Source of the DNA: Pseudomonadota bacterium
Lineage (GTDB): Bacteria; Pseudomonadota; Alphaproteobacteria; Caulobacterales; Caulobacteraceae
DNA: 15,471 nt
Reading direction: 5' to 3'
Assembly (NCBI GenBank): GCA_023416055.1
Contig: JAEZIH010000230.1
Location: 1-15,471 of the forward strand
Shown here: positions 6,640 to 13,918 of the stretch, one piece after another
Layout: every line of letters begins with the position of its first letter
Position numbering within the stretch: the first letter of the stretch is position 1
The notes under the pieces: model-generated
Database searches by the model: none
What the model was told of the DNA's origin: nothing
What the model saw: only the letters and a program-made list of their open reading frames with translations
Made by a program: the position numbers and the translations under genes

Positions 6640-7593
6640 ATGATCGCAGGCGCTGTCTGCCTCAGCCATTCGCCCATGCTTGATCGCAACCGGGCCGATC
6701 CCGCTGTCGAGGCGCGCTTCCATGCGGCCGCGGCCGAGATCGGCGCCCTGGTCGAGACCTGGAGGCCGGACGTGACGGTGGTGTTCTATCCCGACCACTT
6801 CAACGGGTTCACCTATGGCCTGATGCCGGCCTTCTGCATCGGGGCGGCAGCGGAGTCGGTGGGGGACTACGGTTCGACGCCCGGGGTCATGGACGTGCCC
6901 GAAGACGCGGCGGTCGACCTGGCGCGCCATGTGATCGGCGAGGGCGTCGACGCGGCCCTGTCCTACCGGATGCGGCTCGACCACGGCGCGGTGCAGCCCG
7001 TCGAGATGATAGCCGAGGGCCCGGAGCCTGGCCCGGTGATCCCGGTCTTCATCAACTGCGCGGCGGACCCGCGCCCCGGCTTCGCCCGCGTCCGGGCGCT
7101 TGGCCAGGCGGTGGGCCGTTGGGCGGAACAGGTAGACCTGCGGGTGCTGCTCGTAGGCTCGGGCGGCCTCTCCCACGATCCGCCTGCAGCCACGATGAAG
7201 GGCGCCCCCGCCGCTGTGCGCGAGCGAATGATCAGCAGCGCGCCGATGACCCAGGCCGCGCGCTTCCAGCGCCAGAAGAAGGTCTTCGCGATCGGACGGG
7301 AGTTCGCCGCAGGGGCGCCGGTGGCGCGTGCCCTGGACCCCGAGTGGGACAGGGCCTTCCTCGAGGCGATGACCGACGGGCGGCTGAACTATTGCGACCA
7401 CTGGTCAGACGTCGAGGTGACCGAGACCGGCGGCGCCGGGGGGCATGAGGTGCGCTGCTGGCTGGCGGCCTTTTCCGCCCTGTCCACGGCCGGGCCTTAC
7501 GAGGGCCGCTCCCACTTCTACGAACCCGTCCCCGAATGGCTGACCGGCATGGCCATCGCCTCCGGTCGGCCGACCCGTCAAACCCAGTCCTGA
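6640..7593 (+). CDS. mhpB: 3-carboxyethylcatechol (2,3-dihydroxyphenylpropionate) 2,3-dioxygenase, class III extradiol
   Basis: This 317-residue protein matches E. coli MhpB (314 residues) along its length. It opens the ring of 3-(2,3-dihydroxyphenyl)propionate next to the hydroxyl pair using Fe(II) and oxygen. Key motifs are LSHSP (8-12), PDHFNGF (51-57), RLDHG with His115 and GSGGLSHDPP with His179. The two histidines fall at the same residue numbers as the conserved active-site pair of E. coli MhpB. It belongs to the LigB-type (class III) superfamily, not the vicinal-oxygen-chelate type found in many biphenyl and steroid pathways. The ATG at 6640 follows AGGGAG with suitable spacing. It is the first gene of the mhp operon, has its own promoter region carrying the putative operator, and is followed by the hydrolase gene after 9 bases. 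Confidence 0.95.
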   Translation: MIAGAVCLSHSPMLDRNRADPAVEARFHAAAAEIGALVETWRPDVTVVFYPDHFNGFTYGLMPAFCIGAAAESVGDYGSTPGVMDVPEDAAVDLARHVIGEGVDAALSYRMRLDHGAVQPVEMIAEGPEPGPVIPVFINCAADPRPGFARVRALGQAVGRWAEQVDLRVLLVGSGGLSHDPPAATMKGAPAAVRERMISSAPMTQAARFQRQKKVFAIGREFAAGAPVARALDPEWDRAFLEAMTDGRLNYCDHWSDVEVTETGGAGGHEVRCWLAAFSALSTAGPYEGRSHFYEPVPEWLTGMAIASGRPTRQTQS

Positions 7594-7602
7594 GGCCTCC
7601 CG

Positions 7603-8511
7603 GTGAGCTACGCCCACGATCAATCCGTCCACCACAGCATCTGGGCCGACCTGCGCGGGGTCAGCTTCTCGCAGGGCTGGCTGGACGCCGGCGGCGCCCG
7701 AACGCGCTATCTCCGCGCGGGTGAGCCGGGGCGCCCCACCCTGATCCTGCTGCACGGCGTCGGCGGCCACGCCGAGGCCTATTCGCGCAACCTCAAGGCC
7801 CACGCGGAGCATTTCGACGTCTGGGCCATCGACATGATCGGTCACGGCTGGACCGAGAGCCCGGACGAGAACCGGGAGATCGCCCAGTACGTTCGGCACA
7901 TCCTGGCCTTCATGGACGCCATCGGGGTGCAGAAGGCCTCGATCAGCGGCGAGTCGCTGGGCGGGTGGGTGGCCTCGCGCATCGCCGCCGATCATCCTGG
8001 CAGGATCGAGCGATTGGTCCTCAACACGGCCGGGGGCTCGCAGGCCGATCCAGTGGTGATGGAGCGGCTGAAGGGGCTCTCGATGCGCGCCGCGACCGAG
8101 CCCAGCTGGGACTTCATCAAGGCCCGCGTCGAGTGGCTGATGGCCGAGAAGTGGAAGGCTAACGACGACCTCGTCGCCACCCGCCAGGCCATCTATTCCC
8201 AACCGGGGATGGTCACGACCATGAAGCGCAACATGGTGCTCCAGGACATGGAGACCCGCCTGCGCAACCTGATGACGCCCGAGGACTACGGCCGCATCGC
8301 CTGCCCGACCCTGGTGCTGTGGACCTCGGACGATCCCACCGCGGACGTCAGCGAAGGCCGGCGCATCGCGTCAATGATCCCGGGAGCCCTGTTCACGGTG
8401 ATGGAGGGCTGCGGTCACTGGCCGCAGTTCGAGGACCCCGAAACCTTCGACCGCATCCACATCGCCTTCCTGACCGGTCAGCCGGTCCCGGAAGCCGCGC
8501 CCGTCGTCTGA
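7603..8511 (+). CDS. mhpC: meta-cleavage-product hydrolase (2-hydroxy-6-oxonona-2,4-dienedioate hydrolase type)
   Basis: This 302-residue alpha/beta hydrolase begins with GTG; the GAGG overlapping the mhpB stop (about 7592-7595) sets the start. It carries HGVGG (51-55), nucleophile elbow GESLGG with Ser118, the likely acid Asp243 or Asp244 (WTSDDP) and His272 in GCGHWPQFED. Arg194 (ATRQAIYSQP) matches the conserved arginine of C-C hydrolases. Between the dioxygenase and the hydroxylase, it should split the ring-opened product into 2-hydroxypenta-2,4-dienoate and succinate (or fumarate from cinnamate-type substrates). Its oxyanion motif differs from the HGSGPG of E. coli MhpC, and it looks closer to the hydrolase at 1285-2196 than to the enterobacterial protein, so exact side-chain preference is uncertain. 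Confidence 0.88.
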   Translation: MSYAHDQSVHHSIWADLRGVSFSQGWLDAGGARTRYLRAGEPGRPTLILLHGVGGHAEAYSRNLKAHAEHFDVWAIDMIGHGWTESPDENREIAQYVRHILAFMDAIGVQKASISGESLGGWVASRIAADHPGRIERLVLNTAGGSQADPVVMERLKGLSMRAATEPSWDFIKARVEWLMAEKWKANDDLVATRQAIYSQPGMVTTMKRNMVLQDMETRLRNLMTPEDYGRIACPTLVLWTSDDPTADVSEGRRIASMIPGALFTVMEGCGHWPQFEDPETFDRIHIAFLTGQPVPEAAPVV

Positions 8512-8532
8512 GCCGGGCCGGGGAGGGGAGAG

Positions 8533-10146
8533 ATGAGGAAGTCTTCCGTGATTGACGTGGCCATCGTCGGCGCCGGCCCGGTCGGTCTGCTGCTGGCGAA
8601 CTACCTGGGGGCGCAAGGCCTGGAGGTCCGCGTCTTCGAGCAATTGGACGCGCTGATCGACTTTCCCCGAGGGGTCGGCATGGACGACGAGTGCCTGCGC
8701 GCCATCCAGGCGGCAGGGCTTGTCGAGCAGGTCTTGCCACATACGACGCCCTTCCAATGGATGCGATTCGTCAACGGCGGCGGGCGGTGCTTCGCCTCGA
8801 TCGAACCACGGACGGAGGAGTTCGGCTGGCCTCGCCGCAACGCCTTCATCCAGCCGCTGGTCGACAAGGAGCTGCACCAGGGGCTGGCCCGGTATCCGAA
8901 CGTGCAGGTCTCCTTCGCGAGCCGCGTCGCCAGCTTTGTCCAGGACGCGGACGGGGTGACCCTGACCGTCCACGATGTCCAGGGCGATAAACCGGTCGAG
9001 ACTGTCCGCGCCCGCTACATGGTCGGAGCAGATGGGGGGCGCAGCCCGACGCGGGTCGCCCTCGGCATACCGTTCGAGGGGCGGACTGACGCCAACAACT
9101 GGATCGTCGTCGACGTGGCCAACGATCCGGTCGGGACACCGAACTCCTACATGATGGCCAACCCCAGGCGGCCGCACGTCTCGATCGCCCTGCCGCACGG
9201 CGTGCGGCGCTTCGAGTTTATGCTGTTCAAGGGCGAGGCCGAGGACGGCGAGGTCCCGCCGCACCTGCTCAAGTCCATGCTGTCCATGGTCGTCCCCGAT
9301 CCAGAGCGGGTCGAGCTGATCCGCGCCCGCGTCTACACCCATAACGCCCGTCTGGCGGCCCGCTTCCGCGAAGGTCGGGTGCTGCTGGCCGGGGACGCCG
9401 CCCACATCATGCCGGTCTGGCAAGGCCAAGGGTACAACAGCGGGGTCCGCGACGCCTTCAACCTCGGCTGGAAGCTGGCCATGGTCCTCAAGGGAGAGGC
9501 CGAGGACAGCCTGCTGGACACCTACGGCCAGGAGCGCCGCGACCACGCCGGCGCGATGATCAACCTGTCGGAGATGTCGGGGCGCATCTTCTCCCCGACC
9601 AATCCGGCGGTCGCCGCCCTGCGCGACGTCACGACCTGGCTGCTCAACTACCTGCCGGCGGCAAAGCGCTACGTCATGGAGATGCGCTTCAAGCCCATGC
9701 CGAAATACGAGCAGGGCGCGCTCCACCACGGCGGCGCGGCCTGCGTCGGACGGATTTTCCCCCAGCCCCTCGTCGACCTGGTCGATCGGCCGGGAATGCG
9801 GCTCGACGAGGTTCTGGGACCCGGCTTCGCCGTCCTGTCGTGGGGCGTCGACCCCCTGCGGTGGATCGACGAGACGCAGAAGGCCCGGCTGGCGCGCCTG
9901 GGCTTCCGCTTCATCCTCGCCGTGCCGTCGACCCAGCTGGAGTGGGAAAGCGAGCGAAACGCCGGAGTGGCGGTCGTCGGCGACCGCGGCGGTGCCCTGA
10001 AGGCCTGGTTCAGCGAGCGGCCAGAATCCGTGGTGGTGATACGGCCCGACCGCTTCGTCGGCGCCGCCTGCCGGCCCCAGGGCCTGGCCCAGACGCTGAC
10101 CGCCCTGCTGCGGGCCCTGCGCACATCGCAGCCGGCGGAGGCCTGA
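8533..10146 (+). CDS. mhpA: 3-(3-hydroxyphenyl)propionate / 3-hydroxycinnamate hydroxylase
   Basis: This 537-residue FAD monooxygenase closely resembles E. coli MhpA (554 residues), which adds an ortho hydroxyl to 3-(3-hydroxyphenyl)propionate using NAD(P)H and oxygen. It shows the ADP-binding GAGPVG at 13-18 with Glu36 ending the second strand, the DGG motif at 167-169, and GDAAHIMPVWQGQGYNSG starting at 287, which binds the FAD ribityl chain. Long stretches such as EFGWPRRNAFIQP, RRFEFM and RVYTHNARLA are shared with MhpA. The C-terminal part (after about residue 400) is the thioredoxin-like domain of this group. A purine-rich GGGAGGGGAG (8521-8530) precedes the ATG. It is third in the operon, whereas in E. 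coli mhpA comes first, so the gene order is permuted. Confidence 0.94.
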   Translation: MRKSSVIDVAIVGAGPVGLLLANYLGAQGLEVRVFEQLDALIDFPRGVGMDDECLRAIQAAGLVEQVLPHTTPFQWMRFVNGGGRCFASIEPRTEEFGWPRRNAFIQPLVDKELHQGLARYPNVQVSFASRVASFVQDADGVTLTVHDVQGDKPVETVRARYMVGADGGRSPTRVALGIPFEGRTDANNWIVVDVANDPVGTPNSYMMANPRRPHVSIALPHGVRRFEFMLFKGEAEDGEVPPHLLKSMLSMVVPDPERVELIRARVYTHNARLAARFREGRVLLAGDAAHIMPVWQGQGYNSGVRDAFNLGWKLAMVLKGEAEDSLLDTYGQERRDHAGAMINLSEMSGRIFSPTNPAVAALRDVTTWLLNYLPAAKRYVMEMRFKPMPKYEQGALHHGGAACVGRIFPQPLVDLVDRPGMRLDEVLGPGFAVLSWGVDPLRWIDETQKARLARLGFRFILAVPSTQLEWESERNAGVAVVGDRGGALKAWFSERPESVVVIRPDRFVGAACRPQGLAQTLTALLRALRTSQPAEA

Positions 10147-10147
10147 G

Positions 10148-10945
10148 ATGTCCGTCGCTCCCGTCTCCCCCGCGGTGCTGGCCCAGAGGCTCCGCAACGC
10201 ATATCGCCAGGGGCCTGTGCCTCCGCTGCGCGACGGCCTGGAGCCGACGGACGTCGAAGGCGCCTATGCGGTGCAGTCGGAGAACACCCGGCGCTGGCTG
10301 GCGGAAGGCCGCCGGATTGTGGGTCGCAAGATCGGGCTGACCGCGCGCGCTGTTCAGGCCCAGTTGGGGGTCGACCAGCCGGACTTCGGCGTCCTGTTCG
10401 CGGACATGGAGATCCCCGACGGAGGCATGATTCCGGCCGGGCGCCTACTGCAGGGCAAGGTCGAGGCCGAGGTGGCGCTGATCCTCGGCGCGCCGATCGA
10501 CACGACCGAGGCGACTGCGGCCGACGTGGCGGCGGCCACGGCGCTGGTCGCGCCGGCGCTCGAGATCGTCGACAGCCGCATCGCCGACTGGAATATCACC
10601 TTCGCCGACACCGTCGCCGACAACGCGTCCGCGGCTTTCTACGTCCTGGGTTCGCCCCGCCGTCCGCTGGACGGTCTCGACCTGTGGACCTGCGGCATGG
10701 TGATGGAGGTCAACCGCACGATCGCCTCGACCGGGGTCGGCGCGGCCTGCCTCGGCCACCCCCTCGAGGCCGCCGCCTGGCTTGCCCGAACGCTGGCCCG
10801 TCGAGGAGAGCCGCTGAAGGCGGGTGATGTGGTTCTGACCGGGGCCCTCGGCCCGATGGTCGCGCTGAAGCCCGGCGATGTGGTCCGCGCCGCCATCGGC
10901 GGCCTGGGCGCGGTCGGTTTCACCCTCAGCGGAGACGACGCATGA
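10148..10945 (+). CDS. mhpD: 2-keto-4-pentenoate hydratase
   Basis: This 265-residue protein corresponds to MhpD (269 residues in E. coli). It adds water to 2-hydroxypenta-2,4-dienoate to give 4-hydroxy-2-oxovalerate and belongs to the FAH-like hydratase/decarboxylase family. Visible signatures are GRKIGLT (59-65), LGVDQPDFG (73-81), the acidic metal-binding pair in KVEAEVAL (Glu106, Glu108), a further Glu139 in [10 protein letters not shown], and DTVADNAS (154-161). The ATG lies one base after the mhpA stop, and GGAGG at 10137-10141 sits inside the end of mhpA, so translation is tightly coupled. Its stop overlaps the mhpF start by four bases. Confidence 0.95.
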   Translation: MSVAPVSPAVLAQRLRNAYRQGPVPPLRDGLEPTDVEGAYAVQSENTRRWLAEGRRIVGRKIGLTARAVQAQLGVDQPDFGVLFADMEIPDGGMIPAGRLLQGKVEAEVALILGAPIDTTEATAADVAAATALVAPALEIVDSRIADWNITFADTVADNASAAFYVLGSPRRPLDGLDLWTCGMVMEVNRTIASTGVGAACLGHPLEAAAWLARTLARRGEPLKAGDVVLTGALGPMVALKPGDVVRAAIGGLGAVGFTLSGDDA

Positions 10946-11895
10946 CCCCAGCCGCAGGCAAGACCCGCGTCGCCATCATCGGGCCGGGCAATATCGGCAC
11001 CGACCTGATGATCAAGATCATGCGCCTGTCCCAGGTGCTGGAGGTCCGCGCCCTGGTCGGGGTCGACCCGGAGTCCGACGGCCTGAAGCGTGCGCAGCGC
11101 CTGGGCGTGCCGACCACCCACGAGGGCATCGAGGGCCTGGTCGCCATGCCGGAGTTCGCCGACATCAAGATCGTCTTCGACGCCACCTCGGCCGGGGCGC
11201 ACATGCATCACGACAAGGTCCTGCGCGCCCACGGCAAACAGATCATCGACCTGACGCCGGCGGCGCTGGGCCCCTTCACCATCCCGCCGGTCAATGGCGA
11301 CGCCAACCTCGACGAGCCGAACGTCAACATGGTCACCTGCGGCGGCCAGGCGACCATCCCGATCGTGGCGGCGATCAACCGGGTCAGCCCGGTGATCTAC
11401 GGCGAGATCGTCGCATCGATCGCCTCGCGCTCGGCCGGCCCCGGCACCCGCGCCAACATCGACGAGTTCACCGAGACGACCTCCCACGCCATCGAACGGG
11501 TCGGCGGGGCGCGGCGCGGCAAGGCGATCATCATCCTCAATCCGGCAGAGCCGCCGCTGATCATGCGCGACACGGTCTATTGCCTCTGCGAGGACGCCGA
11601 TCCGGCGGCCGTGGAGGCGTCGATCCTGCGGATGGTGGAGGAGGTCCAGACCTACGTCCCCGGCTACCGGCTGAAGCAGAAGGTCCAGTTCGAGCGGATC
11701 GGGGATAACGATCCCCTCTGGATCCCGGAGATGGACGAGGCCTTCGCGGGGCTGAAGGTCACGGTCTTCCTCGAGGTCGAGGGCGCGGCGCACTACCTGC
11801 CCGCCTACGCGGGCAACCTGGACATCATGACTTCGGCGGCCCTGAAGACCGCCGAACGCATCGTGGAACGCCGGCGTCGGGAGATCGCGGCATGA
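10942..11895 (+). CDS. mhpF: acetaldehyde dehydrogenase (acylating)
   Basis: This 317-residue protein matches MhpF/DmpF (about 312-316 residues). It oxidises acetaldehyde to acetyl-CoA with NAD+ and CoA. The nucleotide-binding [12 protein letters not shown] is at 12-23, and the catalytic cysteine is Cys133 in [12 protein letters not shown]. Other family blocks are [18 protein letters not shown] and [18 protein letters not shown] near the C-terminus. It shares ATGA overlaps with mhpD before it and mhpE after it. In this family the dehydrogenase and the aldolase form a complex that channels acetaldehyde from one active site to the other, which fits the paired, overlapping genes. GGAG at 10931-10934 serves as ribosome binding site. 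Confidence 0.96.
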   Translation: MTPAAGKTRVAIIGPGNIGTDLMIKIMRLSQVLEVRALVGVDPESDGLKRAQRLGVPTTHEGIEGLVAMPEFADIKIVFDATSAGAHMHHDKVLRAHGKQIIDLTPAALGPFTIPPVNGDANLDEPNVNMVTCGGQATIPIVAAINRVSPVIYGEIVASIASRSAGPGTRANIDEFTETTSHAIERVGGARRGKAIIILNPAEPPLIMRDTVYCLCEDADPAAVEASILRMVEEVQTYVPGYRLKQKVQFERIGDNDPLWIPEMDEAFAGLKVTVFLEVEGAAHYLPAYAGNLDIMTSAALKTAERIVERRRREIAA

Positions 11896-12929
11896 GCGCC
11901 TTCAAGCCCGCCGGGAAGCTCTACATCCAGGACGTCACCCTGCGTGACGGCATGCACGCCATCCGCCACCAGTACGGGCTGGACCACGTGCGGGGGATCG
12001 CCCGTGCGCTCGACGCGGCCAGGGTCGATGCGATCGAGGTGGCCCACGGCGACGGCCTGCAGGGCTCGTCGTTCAACTACGGCTTCGGGGCCCATACGGA
12101 CTGGGACTGGATCGAGGCGGTGGCGGAAGTTCTGACCCATGCGCGGCTGACCACCCTGCTGCTGCCGGGCATCGGCACGGTCCACGACCTGAAGCGGGCC
12201 TGGGGTCTGGGCGTCCGCTCCGTGCGCATCGCGACCCACTGCACCGAGGCGGACGTCTCGAAGCAGCACATCGAGTTCGCACGCGGCCTCGGCATGGACG
12301 TGTCAGGCTTCCTGATGATGAGCCATATGAGCCCCCCCGATGCCCTGGCCCGGCAGGCCCTGCTGATGGAGAGCTACGGGGCGAACTGTGTCTATGTGAC
12401 CGACAGCGGCGGCGCGATGACCATGGACGATGTCGCAGCGCGCTTCCAGGCCTACGACCGGGTGCTCAGACCCGAGACCGCTCGAGGCATACATGCCCAC
12501 CACAACCTGTCGCTGGGCGTCGCCAACTCGATCGCCGCGGTTCAGAACGGGGCCATCCGCGTGGACGCCAGCCTGGCCGGCATGGGGGCCGGGGCGGGCA
12601 ATGCGCCGCTCGAGGTCTTCATCGCGGCGGCGGACGCCTGCGGCTGGGAACACGGCACGGACCTGTTCGCCCTGATGGACGCCGCCGAGGACCTGGTGCG
12701 CCCGCTGCAGGACCGCCCCGTGCGGGTGGATCGCGAGACCCTCTCGCTCGGCTACGCCGGAGTCTATTCCAGCTTCCTGCGCCACGCCGAAAAAGCCGCC
12801 CAGACGCACGGCCTGGACGTGCGCTCGATCCTGGTCGAGCTGGGCCGGCGCCGGATGGTCGGCGGGCAGGAGGACATGATCACTGACGTCGCCCTGGACC
12901 TGGCCGCGCGCCGCGAGGCCGCCGCCTGA
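11892..12929 (+). CDS. mhpE: 4-hydroxy-2-oxovalerate aldolase
   Basis: This 345-residue protein is of the MhpE/DmpG type (E. coli MhpE 337 residues). It cleaves 4-hydroxy-2-oxovalerate to pyruvate and acetaldehyde. The N-terminal TIM barrel of the HMG-CoA-lyase-like family begins with [10 protein letters not shown], giving Arg18, Asp19 and His22. The metal-binding HAHHN block gives His201 and His203. These sit one residue after the Arg17/Asp18/His21/His200/His202 set known for DmpG. The C-terminal 60-70 residues form the communication domain that docks the dehydrogenase. The ATG overlaps the mhpF stop (ATGA), with GGGAG at 11879-11883 as ribosome binding site. This ends the compact part of the operon; the next gene follows after 111 bases. 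Confidence 0.95.
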   Translation: MSAFKPAGKLYIQDVTLRDGMHAIRHQYGLDHVRGIARALDAARVDAIEVAHGDGLQGSSFNYGFGAHTDWDWIEAVAEVLTHARLTTLLLPGIGTVHDLKRAWGLGVRSVRIATHCTEADVSKQHIEFARGLGMDVSGFLMMSHMSPPDALARQALLMESYGANCVYVTDSGGAMTMDDVAARFQAYDRVLRPETARGIHAHHNLSLGVANSIAAVQNGAIRVDASLAGMGAGAGNAPLEVFIAAADACGWEHGTDLFALMDAAEDLVRPLQDRPVRVDRETLSLGYAGVYSSFLRHAEKAAQTHGLDVRSILVELGRRRMVGGQEDMITDVALDLAARREAAA

Positions 12930-12937
12930 GACGGGGC

Positions 12938-12949
12938 GGAATGCGAGTA
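12938..12949 (+). repeat. 12-base direct repeat, copy 2
   Basis: GGAATGCGAGTA is an exact second copy of the word at 3523-3534. It lies 8 bases after the mhpE stop and 91 bases before the FAH-family start, in the only sizeable gap of the operon. Significance is uncertain. Confidence 0.35.
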
Positions 12950-12986
12950 CCGCGCCTTCCGGCCATCCGCTCAACTGGGGCTCTGA

Positions 12987-13005
12987 AGGCGTCGCCCCGA
13001 CGCCT
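12987..13005 (+). promoter_or_regulatory. hairpin between mhpE and the FAH-family gene
   Basis: An eight-pair perfect stem (AGGCGTCG and CGACGCCT) closes on a three-base loop; opening the innermost pair gives a more relaxed five-base loop. No T run follows, so it is not a standard terminator. It might protect the mhp messenger's 3' end or partly separate expression of the FAH gene from mhpE. Confidence 0.45.
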
Positions 13006-13040
13006 CGCGTGGTGTTCGTCCGGGGCAGTCGAGGTCGGTC

Positions 13041-13889
13041 TTGAAGTTGTTGCGTGTGGGCCCCGCGGGCCAGGAGAAGCCGGCCGTCCTGGACGGCTAC
13101 GGCGTTCTTCGCGACCTCTCGGCCCATGTCGCCGACATCGCCGGCGAGGTCCTGTCGCCCGAGGGTCTGGCCAGCCTGTCGGCGCTGGACCTGTCCAGCC
13201 TGCCGCAGGTCGCGGGCGCGCCCCGCATCGGGCCGTGCGTCGGCCGGGTGGGCAAGCTGGTCTGTGTCGGGCTGAACTATCGCGCTCACGTCGTCGAGAC
13301 GAAGAACGAGCCGACGCCCGAGCCGCTGCTGTTCATGAAGGCTACGACCTCCATCTGCGGCGCCGACGATCCCATCCTGCCGCCTCGGGGCGCGACACAG
13401 CTGGACTATGAGGTCGAGCTCGGCGTGGTTATCGGGCGGACGAGCCGTTACGTCGATGCGGACGAGGCCATGGCCTCGGTGGCGGGGTACTGTCTGATCA
13501 ACGACGTCAGCGAACGCGCCTTCCAGAAGTATCGCGGCGGCCAGTGGACCAAGGGCAAGAGCGCAGACAGCTTCGGCCCCATCGGCCCATGGTTCGTGAC
13601 CGCGGACGAAATCCCGGACCCGTCCGCCCTGCATCTTGAACTGACCGTCAACGGTGAGGTCCGCCAGAGCGCGCCTGCAGCCGACATGATCGTCGACGTG
13701 CCCGGGCTGGTCTCCTACATCAGCCAGTTCATGACGCTGGAGCCCGGCGACATCATCGCCACCGGCACACCCTCCGGCGTCGGCTCCGGCATGACCCCGC
13801 CCGTCTTCCTGCGGGAAGGGGACACGGTGGTCGCCCGCGCCGAGGGCCTGGGCGTCCAGACCAAGATCGTGGCGGCCTTCTCGGCCTGA
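13041..13889 (+). CDS. fumarylacetoacetate hydrolase-family protein
   Basis: This 282-residue protein has the FAH-family catalytic fold after a short N-terminal domain. The family's metal-binding acids are visible as Glu124 and Glu126 in LDYEVELGVVIG and Asp155 in GYCLINDVSERA; GTPSGVGSG near residues 237-245 is another signature. The start is a TTG at 13041, supported by GAGG at 13031-13034 and by the product's N-terminus MKLLRVGPAGQEKP, which is typical of the family; no better ATG exists nearby. Relatives include acylpyruvases, oxaloacetate tautomerases or decarboxylases, ureidoglycolate lyases and homoprotocatechuate-pathway isomerases. Here it may process a by-product of ring cleavage. 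It follows mhpE after 111 bases and converges with the ligase gene. Confidence 0.88.
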   Translation: MKLLRVGPAGQEKPAVLDGYGVLRDLSAHVADIAGEVLSPEGLASLSALDLSSLPQVAGAPRIGPCVGRVGKLVCVGLNYRAHVVETKNEPTPEPLLFMKATTSICGADDPILPPRGATQLDYEVELGVVIGRTSRYVDADEAMASVAGYCLINDVSERAFQKYRGGQWTKGKSADSFGPIGPWFVTADEIPDPSALHLELTVNGEVRQSAPAADMIVDVPGLVSYISQFMTLEPGDIIATGTPSGVGSGMTPPVFLREGDTVVARAEGLGVQTKIVAAFSA

Positions 13890-13891
13890 CG

Positions 13892-13918
13892 GCGAGCGGA
13901 CCTATATCCGCCGCTCGC
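13892..13918. terminator. hairpin between convergent FAH and ligase genes
   Basis: GCGAGCGG (13892-13899) and CCGCTCGC (13911-13918) form a perfect eight-pair stem with an 11-base loop. It lies directly after the FAH stop and overlaps the last codons of the opposing ligase gene. No T run is present in either direction. Its position suggests a bidirectional terminator or mRNA-end hairpin, but this is unproven. Confidence 0.4.

Noticed and set aside
3461..6640. A very long open frame on the minus strand opposite the receptor gene
   Set aside because: It mirrors the codon bias of the receptor gene in high-GC DNA. Its product is a low-complexity Arg/Val/Gly-rich chain with no domain, signal or ribosome binding site, while the plus strand encodes a complete receptor.
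8371..10197. A 608-codon open frame on the minus strand opposite mhpA
   Set aside because: It is a shadow of mhpA. The product has no recognisable family, and the plus-strand protein matches MhpA along its length.
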